A stretch of 50,149 bases of DNA, taken from assembly GCA_903875455.1 (NCBI GenBank), contig CAIQWF010000175.1, forward strand, positions 1 through 50,149, written 5' to 3'. The notes beneath the pieces were generated by a model that was not told where the DNA came from, did no database searches, and worked only from the letters and a program-made list of their open reading frames with translations. Position numbers and translations under genes: made by a program. The stretch comes from an uncultured Pseudomonadota bacterium. Its GTDB lineage: Bacteria > Pseudomonadota > Gammaproteobacteria > Methylococcales > Methylomonadaceae. This document shows, piece by piece, positions 36,300 to 43,945 of the stretch; within the stretch, counting starts at the first letter, position 1; the number at the start of each line of letters is the position of its first letter.

Positions 36300-38570
36300 T
36301 CAAATAGAAGTAGAGGCAAAAACTTGTCCCAGCGCCAAACCACCATCATTCGGTGGGATTTTCTCATGGCGAAACAGGCGATAATTATACTCGTGATTAA
36401 GATTTTCAATCGCAGCGACCAAATAAGCATTTTGGAAACAGCCACCGCTTAAAACAATGGGCTGAGACTCAAACTTTTCTGCAACAGAAAAAATCATTTT
36501 TGCTAAAGTTTGATGAAATTTCGCCGCAATTTCTCCAGTCGTTACGACGGATAAATCAGCCAGTATTTCCAATAGCAGGGGTTCCCAATCAATCACCAGT
36601 ACATTATTTTCGTTAAAAATTTTTACACGGTAAGGGCGAATTAATTCGTCTTTGCCCTTGGCAAACATCGCCGCCTGTTCCAGAGCCATTGCTGCTTGAC
36701 CTTCAAATTCGCTAATCTGGCATAAACTCAGCAAACTTGCGATGCCATCAAACAGTCGGCCAATGCTGGTGGTTTGCGGGCAATTCAGCGATTTTTTTAA
36801 CATACTATGCAGCAGTTTAAGCTCGGTTTGTGAAAATGAGGTTAATAAATCCGCGTATTTTTCCGTGAATAAATTGTCACCCAAACAGCTATAAAGCAAA
36901 CCCAAAGCTACCCGGCGCGGTTCTTTTATTGCCTGAAAACCGCCGACCAGCGGAAACGGGCGTAAATGGGCAATGCGTTGAAAATCTTGTTGATTGATTC
37001 GTAAAAATTCTCCGCCCCAAAGCTGATTATCCGCTCCCAGGCCGGTACCATCCCATGCTACGCCTAATACTGGCGGTAGCAATTGATGTTCCGCCATGCA
37101 CGACAAAATATGCGCGTAATGATGCTGCACGGTTTTCGCCGGTAAATTTAGGCTTTTTGCATATTGGCTACTGACATAATCAGGGTGATTATCGCAGATT
37201 ACTTGCTGAGGTTGAATCGCGTAAAACTTGCTTAAATCGGCAATGGTTTTCTGAAATTGCTGCGCTGTTTCCAGTTGTTCCAAATCGCCTAAATGCTGGC
37301 TTAAGATAACCTGATTATTTTGCGCAATCGCCACGGTATTTTTTAACTGCCCACCCACGGCTAAAGTTGCTGGCAAATCGTTTTTAACTGGAATCGGTGT
37401 TGGCACATAACCCCGCGCCCGCCTTAATACGGTAGTTTTTCCAGCAATCACCCGCACAATTGAATCATCTAGCGGTCGTAAAATGTCGCGGTTATGGCAA
37501 AGGAAAAAATCAGCGATTCCGGCCAGTTTTGCAATAGTTTGATTGTTGTCGATGCAAATGGGTTCGCCATGTTGATTGGCACTGGTGGCGATTGCCGGGC
37601 TTTTCATGCCGCGCATAAGCAAATAATGCAACGGCGTGTAAGGCAGCATTAAACCTAATAAGGCTTGTTTTGGTGCAACGGCTTCGGCGATAGTTAAATC
37701 AGGCTTGGCTTTTGCCAACAGAATCGGTGCAGTGGCAGATTTTAAAACCTGTCTTTCCATGTCGTTGAGTTCGGTCAATTCTTCCGCTTGCGCTATTGAA
37801 CTTACCATTAACGCAAACGGCTTGCTGATACGATGTTTGCGTTGCCGTAATCGTAAAACCGCTTCCTGATGAGTCGCATCAACCATTAACTGAAAACCGC
37901 CTACGCCTTTTACTGCCACAATCTTGCCCTGTTTTAATTCAGTGATTGCGGCATCTAATGCAGCCTGTTTGGACGCTAAAAAATTGCCTTGATTATCAGA
38001 AAAACTAAGCTGTGGGCCACAATTGTGACAAGAAATAGTTTGGGCATGAAAACGCCGGTCGGCAGGGTTTCGATATTCGGTCAAACATTGCGGGCATAAC
38101 GGAAAATCGCGCAAACTGGTATTGCAGCGGTCGTAAGGTAATTCGTAGATTAAGCTGTAACGCGGCCCGCAATGACAGCAACTGATAAAAGGATGTAAGT
38201 AGCGGCGATTGCTGGGGTCGAATAATTCACCGCTACAAGCCTCGCATATCGCTATATCAGGACAAACGAAAGCGGATTTATTTTCATCCAGGTTTAAACT
38301 GGTCTTGAGCTGAAAAACAGTTTCGTTTTGAAGCGGGATTTGATGGTAGGTGATTTCGGCAATATGTCCGCAGCCGGGAACTTGCGATTGCAGTGCAGAT
38401 AAAAACAAAGTCTGTTGTGCGCTGTTGCCTTCAATTTCAATCACCACATGCTGATTGTCATTCGCGACCCAGCCTGCCTGCTGATATTGTCTGGCCAGAC
38501 GATAGACAAAAGGCCGAAAACCTATCCCTTGCAGCAATCCTGTTAAGGTGATTTTCAGGCGTTTATTCAT
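36300..38570 (-). CDS. hypF: HypF, carbamoyltransferase for hydrogenase maturation
   Basis: A 756-residue enzyme that turns carbamoyl phosphate into the precursor of the active-site cyanides. Domains in order: N-terminal acylphosphatase (LLQGIGFRPFVYRLARQ), two zinc-finger-like motifs (CEACSGELFDPSNRRYLHP with CCHCGP; CPQCLTEYRNPADRRFHAQ with CHNCGP), a YrdC-like domain (KGVGGFQLMVDA, KPFALMVSS) and a Kae1-like carbamoyl transfer domain (HHYAHILSCMAEH, GVAWDGTGLG, LSGGCFQNAYL). Length is normal. Its start lies within the last 8 bases of the preceding gene. Confidence 0.96.
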   Translation of the reverse strand: MNKRLKITLTGLLQGIGFRPFVYRLARQYQQAGWVANDNQHVVIEIEGNSAQQTLFLSALQSQVPGCGHIAEITYHQIPLQNETVFQLKTSLNLDENKSAFVCPDIAICEACSGELFDPSNRRYLHPFISCCHCGPRYSLIYELPYDRCNTSLRDFPLCPQCLTEYRNPADRRFHAQTISCHNCGPQLSFSDNQGNFLASKQAALDAAITELKQGKIVAVKGVGGFQLMVDATHQEAVLRLRQRKHRISKPFALMVSSIAQAEELTELNDMERQVLKSATAPILLAKAKPDLTIAEAVAPKQALLGLMLPYTPLHYLLMRGMKSPAIATSANQHGEPICIDNNQTIAKLAGIADFFLCHNRDILRPLDDSIVRVIAGKTTVLRRARGYVPTPIPVKNDLPATLAVGGQLKNTVAIAQNNQVILSQHLGDLEQLETAQQFQKTIADLSKFYAIQPQQVICDNHPDYVSSQYAKSLNLPAKTVQHHYAHILSCMAEHQLLPPVLGVAWDGTGLGADNQLWGGEFLRINQQDFQRIAHLRPFPLVGGFQAIKEPRRVALGLLYSCLGDNLFTEKYADLLTSFSQTELKLLHSMLKKSLNCPQTTSIGRLFDGIASLLSLCQISEFEGQAAMALEQAAMFAKGKDELIRPYRVKIFNENNVLVIDWEPLLLEILADLSVVTTGEIAAKFHQTLAKMIFSVAEKFESQPIVLSGGCFQNAYLVAAIENLNHEYNYRLFRHEKIPPNDGGLALGQVFASTSI

Positions 38571-39015
38571 ACCCCAGAATCTTAAAAAAATCGTCTATGG
38601 CATTGTCATTTTTTAAACCGATTTGAGTCTGGCTTTTTTTCTTAATCTGGACTGGGGCGATTTTTGGCGTAAGGTTGGTATCAGATAGCTTCTCTTTAGG
38701 TTGATGCTGGCTCCGATGAGCATTTTTAACCGCGTGAGCTCCGGTCAAGCCAAAATTTGAGACTTTTTCACTATCCCAGGAGGTAAAAGAAATATCTTTG
38801 GCAGGCGAGGTTTTCGGGGGCAAGGGATAATCGGCCAAACCTAGATTGACAATTTTTTCACGTTCCCATTTTTTAATATGGGCAAGCTTGTCAGGATGCG
38901 TTTTTTTATAAAACAAAGTCAGCAACAGCTCTATGGCGCGAATCAGCAAGGCGCGATGATGCAAAGCGGTGTTGTATTGCACCGGCTTTCCACTTGAACG
39001 CTTACGCTCAACCAT
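38563..39015 (-). CDS. Unrecognised basic protein upstream of hypF
   Basis: I do not recognise this 150-residue protein. It has a helical N-terminal part (HHRALLIRAIELLLTLFYKKTHPDKLAHIKKWEREK), a lysine- and proline-rich middle with little predicted structure, and a short acidic-aromatic C-terminus AIDDFFKILGYE. An imperfect repeat stands out: KWEREKIVNLGL and SWDSEKVSNFGLTG. A GGAG ribosome site lies six bases before the ATG at 39015, which I prefer to the ATG four codons upstream. It overlaps hypF by 8 bases, so it is probably expressed with the hyp genes. It has no known motif for nickel or iron. Confidence 0.65.
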   Translation of the reverse strand: MVERKRSSGKPVQYNTALHHRALLIRAIELLLTLFYKKTHPDKLAHIKKWEREKIVNLGLADYPLPPKTSPAKDISFTSWDSEKVSNFGLTGAHAVKNAHRSQHQPKEKLSDTNLTPKIAPVQIKKKSQTQIGLKNDNAIDDFFKILGYE

Positions 39016-39183
39016 TTGTTGCTCCATTATGACTGTAAAAATTATGTTATTAGAAAATGCCGGCCCACAACTTACGGCGTAATGAAAACCTAAAAAAACG
39101 TCTCTAACTTAATGAGTATAAACCCTGAAAAATAAGCGTATTGCAGCTTTTTCGCTTCTTGCTACAGTGAAGTATAGTGCATA

Positions 39184-39255
39184 CAGGGCGAAAGGCTTGT
39201 TTATATACGCGGAAATCGAAGAGGAAAAAGCAGTTTTTCAGGGCGAGAAGGCTTG
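39184..39255. repeat. Imperfect direct repeat downstream of rnpB
   Basis: CAGGGCGAAAGGCTTG (39184-39199) recurs as CAGGGCGAGAAGGCTTG (39239-39255), differing by one inserted base, 55 bases apart. It lies just beyond the 3' end of rnpB. Repeats after rnpB are known in E. coli, but those repeat the RNA's own end, which these do not. Confidence 0.5.
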
Positions 39256-39268
39256 ATACAGAAAAGAA

Positions 39269-39620
39269 AGAGTCGACCTGTAAGCCGGGTTTTGTTTAAA
39301 ACAGTCATTCATCTAGGCCGTAAGTCACCCGACGGCTCAAGCAATCTACCCGGAAACAGCGCGGGTCACGCATTGTGTTTCCCTATTTGATCTTGCTCCA
39401 AGTGGGGTTTTCCCTGCCACAACGGTTACCCGTTGCGCGGTGCGCTCTTACCGCACCATTTCACCCTTACCGCGAAAGCGAACTTTTACGGCGGTATATT
39501 TTCTGTGGCACTTTCCGTAGGCTCACGCCTCCCAGGCATTACCTGGCACTTTACCCTGTGGAGCCCGGACTTTCCTCCCTTTTATCTTTCGATAAAACAG
39601 CGACTGTTCGGTCAACTCTT
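39269..39620 (-). ncRNA. rnpB: RNase P RNA (class A)
   Basis: The minus strand shows the catalytic RNA of RNase P, which matures tRNA 5' ends. Conserved parts in order are GAGGAAAGTCCGGGCTCC just after the start, GGGTGAAATGGTGCGGTAAGAGCGCACCG, GGCAGGGAAAACCCC and, at the end, AAAACCCGGCTTA. The ends pair as helix P1: AGAGTTGACC at the 5' end with GGTCGACTCT at the 3' end. The ends are placed by this helix and are good to a few bases. A -10 box lies six bases upstream. Confidence 0.95.
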
Positions 39621-39626
39621 GCGGCT

Positions 39627-39632
39627 ATTGTA
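39627..39632 (-). promoter_or_regulatory. -10 box of rnpB
   Basis: On the minus strand a TACAAT hexamer, preceded by TG (extended -10), ends six bases before the inferred 5' end of RNase P RNA. No good -35 box is at the expected distance. Confidence 0.5.
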
Positions 39633-39997
39633 CAGGAACCTGCATGGATTAGCGAAGTTAAGAAGTTAAAAGAGTATAAACAGGCTTAAAAAGTAACAAT
39701 GTTTCAAACAGTCAGGCAGTCAGATGAAATAATCATCAATTCCTTTCCAGGTTGATTAGTTAATGGGCGCTTTAAAGCAAAAACTTTAAAACTGGCAAAC
39801 CCGCTACCATTGCGGTTAAACTTCCCTGATTAGAAAGATGTTTCAACCGGTACGTGATTCGCCGTTATTCCGGTATTTATACCTGAGTTCAGCACCAAGG
39901 AGGGTGATTTTCAAATGCTATACAGGGTTTGTTCATAGACAATAGCAAATTGCGAAATCACTTAAATAATTAATTTTATTAAGTAAAAATAATAAAA
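39633..39997. other. 365-base gap between rnpB and the SixA-NUDIX gene
   Basis: This stretch has no gene of normal size. It holds a strong ribosome-site-like AAGGAGGG (39897-39904) followed at 39915 by an ATG that opens only a seven-codon frame (MLYRVCS). With a one-base frame correction the reading would go on as LFIDNSKLR, which loosely resembles the start of MraZ. An inverted repeat ACCGG...CCGGT lies about 30 bases before it. A T-rich/A-rich run precedes the SixA gene. No clear promoter for that gene is visible. Confidence 0.4.
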
Positions 39998-40987
39998 ATG
40001 GATATGAAAAACAAAGAGCTGCTTATTCTCCGCCACGGAAAATCCGACTGGAATGTTGATTGTGATGATTTTCATCGGCCACTGCTGGAACGTGGCAAGC
40101 GAGGGGCAGAACAGATTGGAGTCTGGCTGCAACAGCAAAATTTGCTCCCCGATTTTATTCTCAGCTCCCCGGCAGAGCGGGCCATTGAAACCGCGATAAG
40201 ATGCTGCAAGGCGATGGGGCTTGGAGATAATCATATTTATCAGGAACCGGATATTTATGAAGCCAATTTCGCTACTTTGAGGGCCATTCTAAATGAATGC
40301 CCGCGCCAGGCTCAAAGGGTAATGTTAGTTGGGCATAATCCGGGGCTGGAACATTTGCTGGAAGACTTGGTAAATCTGCCGCTGCCGGAGTCTGAAAACG
40401 GCAAAATCTTGCCGACTGCCACGCTGGCCCATTTAACGCTGGCCGCACACTGGTCGCAAACTCACTCAGGTTGCGGAATATTGAACAATCTTGTTTCTGC
40501 CTCGTCATTACCCGAAGGTTTTCCGTTTATCACGTTAAATGACACAGAATTCAGATCACGTCCGGCTTATTATTATGCGCAATCAGGAGTGATTCCCTAT
40601 CACATTGTCGATGGTGAATTGCAGCTATTGCTGATTTCTGCGGGGAGTAAAGAAAAATGGGGGTTTCCCAAAGGTGTGATTGAACCGGGCTTGAGTCCGC
40701 AAATGTCGGCTGCTAAAGAAGCGTGGGAAGAAGCAGGGCTGCGGGGCGTAGTTGCGGATCAGGCATTGGGAAGATATAGTCGGGAAAAATGGGGCGGGCA
40801 GTGTTCGATTGAGGTGTTTCCAATGGCGGTGACAGAAATGGTGGATACTCATGAATGGGAAGAAAGCCACCGCCAGCGACAATGGATTAGTCCGAAAGAC
40901 GCGATGCAGGAAGTTAATCCTGCCTTAGTCAAAATGATTAAACAGTTGATAGCGGCGCTGGAATTCAGCAATGACATCGAGCAATAA
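39998..40987 (+). CDS. Fusion of SixA-type histidine phosphatase and NUDIX hydrolase
   Basis: A 329-residue two-domain protein. Residues 1-165 are a SixA-like histidine phosphatase: LILRHGKSDWN with the catalytic histidine at 13, SSPAERAIET, and VGHNPGLE with H113. Residues 185-320 are a NUDIX domain: its box runs from G226 to L248 as PKGVIEPGLS...KEAWEEAGL, with the REUxEE core read as KEAWEE. A WGFPKG lead-in is typical of diphosphoinositol or diadenosine polyphosphate hydrolases. Both domains look catalytically complete except E-to-L early in the box. The substrate is unknown. The ribosome site is weak and a second ATG lies two codons in. Confidence 0.85.
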   Translation: MDMKNKELLILRHGKSDWNVDCDDFHRPLLERGKRGAEQIGVWLQQQNLLPDFILSSPAERAIETAIRCCKAMGLGDNHIYQEPDIYEANFATLRAILNECPRQAQRVMLVGHNPGLEHLLEDLVNLPLPESENGKILPTATLAHLTLAAHWSQTHSGCGILNNLVSASSLPEGFPFITLNDTEFRSRPAYYYAQSGVIPYHIVDGELQLLLISAGSKEKWGFPKGVIEPGLSPQMSAAKEAWEEAGLRGVVADQALGRYSREKWGGQCSIEVFPMAVTEMVDTHEWEESHRQRQWISPKDAMQEVNPALVKMIKQLIAALEFSNDIEQ

Positions 40988-41000
40988 AGGTTATGCACGT

Positions 41001-41537
41001 TTATTGGGTTAAAATACGCGGCAATAAACTTTCAATGTAACTATTTTGCTCTTTCATCCGCAGCTGTTCACTGCTTACGTCCACCACAAAATCATCTTTT
41101 AGCCAGTTCCGTCCTAGTAGTAAGGCAAACTGCATTTTCGAGCGGTCACGCAGGTTAACCTCGACTGTTTTCACATAACTGCCCCAGGCAATCGCTAGTT
41201 GCACCACATAACGCGATTCACTGCCCAAGACATTGCGCACACTGTTTACTTTCACAATTTTAGTTTCAATGGTCTGGCTTTCACCATTTTCGTTCGCGGT
41301 GCTGAACCGTAAAGTTTTGCCAACATTGGCGTTCACATTGCTCTCTTCACCCTGAACATCAATATTGTATGCGTTAAGCGAAGTTGTATCTGCACCGGTG
41401 TCAATGCGGGCACGATAATGCAAGTCCTGAATCTGGACCATCTCAACCGCACCAATAACGTGTTTGGGTGATATCTGTGTGCAGCCAAGGGTAAAACTAC
41501 TTGCCAGAAGTAAAAAAAGAAAGCGTTGGTTTTTCAT
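41001..41537 (-). CDS. Retropepsin-like (RimK-associated, DUF785) lipoprotein
   Basis: A 178-residue protein with a lipoprotein signal peptide (hydrophobic helix then SSFTLGC, lipidated cysteine at about 19). The body has the retropepsin-like RIDTGADTTSLNA motif with the catalytic-type aspartate, and LLLGRNWL toward the C-terminus, matching the family annotated as putative ATP-dependent zinc proteases (PF05618). Members are often next to rimK, but here no rimK is present. It would be on the periplasmic side of a membrane. The protease activity is not proven for the family. Confidence 0.75.
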   Translation of the reverse strand: MKNQRFLFLLLASSFTLGCTQISPKHVIGAVEMVQIQDLHYRARIDTGADTTSLNAYNIDVQGEESNVNANVGKTLRFSTANENGESQTIETKIVKVNSVRNVLGSESRYVVQLAIAWGSYVKTVEVNLRDRSKMQFALLLGRNWLKDDFVVDVSSEQLRMKEQNSYIESLLPRILTQ

Positions 41538-41834
41538 GAGTCATGTTCAGCCTGAGCTGATTGTTTTTGCTATAAGCTAAAAAAGTTCTGCGATATGGAA
41601 GGTAGATTAGCATAGTTGTCTATACAAATCCTGATGCCAGCAAGATTACCAAAGATGGCAAGGTTTTATACGCTTCACATCCTTGATTTTTGAAATTGAG
41701 CAATTCATGCCGGATTCGCACTGTTTTCAAAATTATCCCGATACCTGTAGTGTATTAGCAGTGGATGTCATTGTAATTTTTAAGATATTTTCTTCGGACT
41801 AGAGAAAGGTGTTTGCAAATTGCTCTGTATTTTC
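41538..41834. other. 297-base gap without a clear gene
   Basis: Between the retropepsin-like lipoprotein gene (read leftward from 41537) and the end of the receiver protein gene. It must contain the lipoprotein gene's promoter, but I see no clear -35/-10 pair. A short palindromic stretch TCAGCCTGAGCTGA lies near its left end. A 31-codon frame starting near 41708 on the plus strand has no ribosome site and is probably chance. Confidence 0.4.
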
Positions 41835-42194
41835 TTACCTGCTAAAAGCCTCGGTAATGCTATCAATAACCGCGTCAGGCATATTGACTTTAGACAAGGC
41901 TGCATCCGCACCTAGGGCTTTAATCGGACGCAAATACTGGTCATTAGCAGAAATCGCCACAATAAAGGTTTTTTCTGACAAACCTCTCAGCTCTTTAATC
42001 AGCTCAAAACCATCTTTCCCAGGCATGAAGATATCGAGAACGATGACTCTTGGCCTGTGCTGGTTGAAAAGTTCAGTTGCCATAAAACTATCCGTAGTTG
42101 CAATCACATTGAACCCTTCAATTTCCAAAGCGTTTTGCAAGATCAACAATGAGATTTCATCATCATCAATAATCAATACAGAATTAGTTTTCAT
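41835..42194 (-). CDS. Receiver-only (CheY-like) response regulator
   Basis: A 119-residue stand-alone receiver domain with no output domain. The acidic pocket IIDDDE is near residue 9, the phospho-acceptor aspartate is in VIVLDIFMPGKDGFEL, the switch serine in VAISAND and the lysine in ALSKVNMP. The start is the ATG at 42194 with a GGGGG stretch about 8 bases upstream. A longer frame reaching into moaA would add unrelated residues. No histidine kinase is adjacent. Its downstream partner cannot be named. Confidence 0.88.
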   Translation of the reverse strand: MKTNSVLIIDDDEISLLILQNALEIEGFNVIATTDSFMATELFNQHRPRVIVLDIFMPGKDGFELIKELRGLSEKTFIVAISANDQYLRPIKALGADAALSKVNMPDAVIDSITEAFSR

Positions 42195-42243
42195 GCTTAT
42201 ACCCCCGAAAATATTCAAAATTGGATTAGTCTGTTGTTGGCAC

Positions 42244-43248
42244 TTAGCCGCCCGTCGCATTCATATAGCGTAAAATAACCGGCTGCTCGTGTAAATTAAA
42301 TTCATGTTTCTCAGGCTTGTGTTGCATGGCATTAACAATAACCTGTTTTAGATAAGCCATATCGCCCGGATTGGCTCTGATAACCTGTTTCAAATCCACT
42401 GAATGCTCATTGCCCAAACACAGCAGCAACCGCCCTTCGACGGTTAATCTAACCCGGTTACAGCTACTGCAAAAATTGCTGCTGTGCGGAGAAATAAACC
42501 CTACACGGGTATTTGTGCCAATCACATTGAAATAATCAGAAGGCCCTCCGGTTTTGCTGATGCTTGACAGCAAAGCAAAACGCTGCGCCAAATCGGCTTT
42601 AATCAAATGGCTGGGATAATAAGCCTCCGCCCGATTATGCGCAGAAACCACGCCTAACGGCATTTCTTCAATAAAACTGATGTCAATTTCCTTATCAACG
42701 GCAAATTGCACCAACTCACACACTTCATGGTGATTACGGTTTTTTAAAATCACTGCATTGATTTTTAAGCGTTCAAAGCCTGCTTCTTTTGCAGCATCAA
42801 TCCCTGCCAAGACTTGCGACAAGTCGCCGGTGCGGGTGATGGCTCTGAATTTAACCGCATCGAGTGTATCCAGACTAATATTCAAACGTTTTACTTTGGC
42901 TTGTTTTAACGCCGCCGCCATTTCGGTCAGTTTGGAGCCATTGGTGGTTAAAACCAGTTCTTTAAGCGAACTGATAGCGCCTATGTCGCGCAACAAATCC
43001 AGCACCCCGTGTCTGACCAGCGGCTCGCCGCCAGTGATGCGGATTTTTTTTACTCCCAACTGGGCAAAGGCTTCTGCCAGAGTATAAATTTCTTCCAACG
43101 TTAAAATCTGGGCTCGAGGCAGAAAAGTCATATCTTCCGCCATACAATAAACACAGCGAAAATCGCAGCGGTCTGTAATCGAAATGCGCAGATAATCGAC
43201 TTTTCTGCCGAAGCGGTCAATCAGTTGAGGGCTGGATAAATCGTTCAT
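42244..43248 (-). CDS. moaA: MoaA, GTP 3',8-cyclase
   Basis: A radical-SAM enzyme of 334 residues for the first step of molybdenum cofactor synthesis. The N-terminal cluster motif CDFRCVYC, the GGEPL SAM-binding segment, and the C-terminal cluster FCSSCNRVRLTVEGRLLLCLG with the third cysteine are present, and the protein ends in the required Gly-Gly (NATGG). The ATG giving MNDLSSPQLIDRFGRKVDYLR is preferred to one 24 bases upstream. No other moa gene is in the window. Confidence 0.96.
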   Translation of the reverse strand: MNDLSSPQLIDRFGRKVDYLRISITDRCDFRCVYCMAEDMTFLPRAQILTLEEIYTLAEAFAQLGVKKIRITGGEPLVRHGVLDLLRDIGAISSLKELVLTTNGSKLTEMAAALKQAKVKRLNISLDTLDAVKFRAITRTGDLSQVLAGIDAAKEAGFERLKINAVILKNRNHHEVCELVQFAVDKEIDISFIEEMPLGVVSAHNRAEAYYPSHLIKADLAQRFALLSSISKTGGPSDYFNVIGTNTRVGFISPHSSNFCSSCNRVRLTVEGRLLLCLGNEHSVDLKQVIRANPGDMAYLKQVIVNAMQHKPEKHEFNLHEQPVILRYMNATGG

Positions 43249-43333
43249 AAACTCAAGCAGGTTGTTGTGCAATCACGTCAGATTTCAGCGAAATTAAAAT
43301 CAAATTCAGCCTGAAAAAATGAATTGTCCATGA

Positions 43334-43371
43334 AAATCCATTAAGCCAGGCTCCTGTAACTTAATGGATTT
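43334..43371. terminator. Hairpin between moaA and the downstream end of a membrane protein gene
   Basis: AAATCCATTAAG (43334-43345) pairs perfectly with CTTAATGGATTT (43360-43371), 12 bp, and the loop contains a further CAGG/CCTG. It follows the minus-strand gene ending at 43386 and precedes moaA. Only TTTTC follows on the minus strand, so it is a plausible but not classical terminator. Confidence 0.55.
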
Positions 43372-43385
43372 GACGAGGAAAAAGC

Positions 43386-43880
43386 TTAGAAAAGCAGGGT
43401 AAAGGAATACGCGATACCGTAAGTACTGACAAAATATAAAAACGCAATCACCATGCTGGCAAAAACATCAATTGCCAGCACTCTTTTCATAATGTAGGTA
43501 ATCAGAGCGAAATTCCAGGAGATGACTCCGATAAATGCCGTGTAGCTAAGCCAGTCATAAGTCACTGTAAACCAGGCAACCACCGGTACACAAAAGATTA
43601 AGACCACATTTTCGCAAAACAGTAAGGCGCTGACCATTTGCGTATGATTGTGCATCGTGCGGTTTAAACTCAACATCGCCGCTACAAAGCCTAAAACCAG
43701 TCCTATATTAAGCAATACCGCAAAAAAAGCTTCATGTACCGGTATCATATTAGCCAGCATCAGAAACTTTAAGATACCGCCAAAAATCGCATTCTTTTTT
43801 AAAAAAGGCAGTGAACCGGTCAATTGCCAAGGATGGTTTTTAAACCAGCACAAGGGTAAATATTCTATTAATAGGTCCAT
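43386..43880 (-). CDS. Unrecognised four-helix membrane protein
   Basis: A 164-residue, very hydrophobic protein with about four membrane helices (around FAVLLNIGLVLGFVAAML, ENVVLIFCVPVVAWFTV, YTAFIGVISWNFALITY and VFASMVIAFLYFVSTYGIAY) after an N-terminal soluble part, LPLCWFKNHPWQLTGSLPFLKK. The layout is reminiscent of YIP1-like proteins, but I cannot assign it. The ATG at 43880 is used. A TTG start five codons earlier is possible. It lies 65 bases after the gene of the degenerate GTPase, same strand, so the two may be a unit. Confidence 0.6.
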   Translation of the reverse strand: MDLLIEYLPLCWFKNHPWQLTGSLPFLKKNAIFGGILKFLMLANMIPVHEAFFAVLLNIGLVLGFVAAMLSLNRTMHNHTQMVSALLFCENVVLIFCVPVVAWFTVTYDWLSYTAFIGVISWNFALITYIMKRVLAIDVFASMVIAFLYFVSTYGIAYSFTLLF

Positions 43881-43945
43881 ACACGCATCAACCAAGTTAG
43901 GTTAAATTCAGCTGAAATGTCATCATTAATTCCAAGATAGAATCA

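Noticed and set aside
39770-39880. Possible cyclic di-GMP (GEMM) riboswitch because of a GGCAAACC segment with a following stem
   Set aside because: The second conserved block (GACGCAAAGC-like) and the receptor helix are missing.
41708-41803. 31-codon frame in the gap before the receiver gene
   Set aside because: No ribosome site, no similarity noticed; length is within chance.
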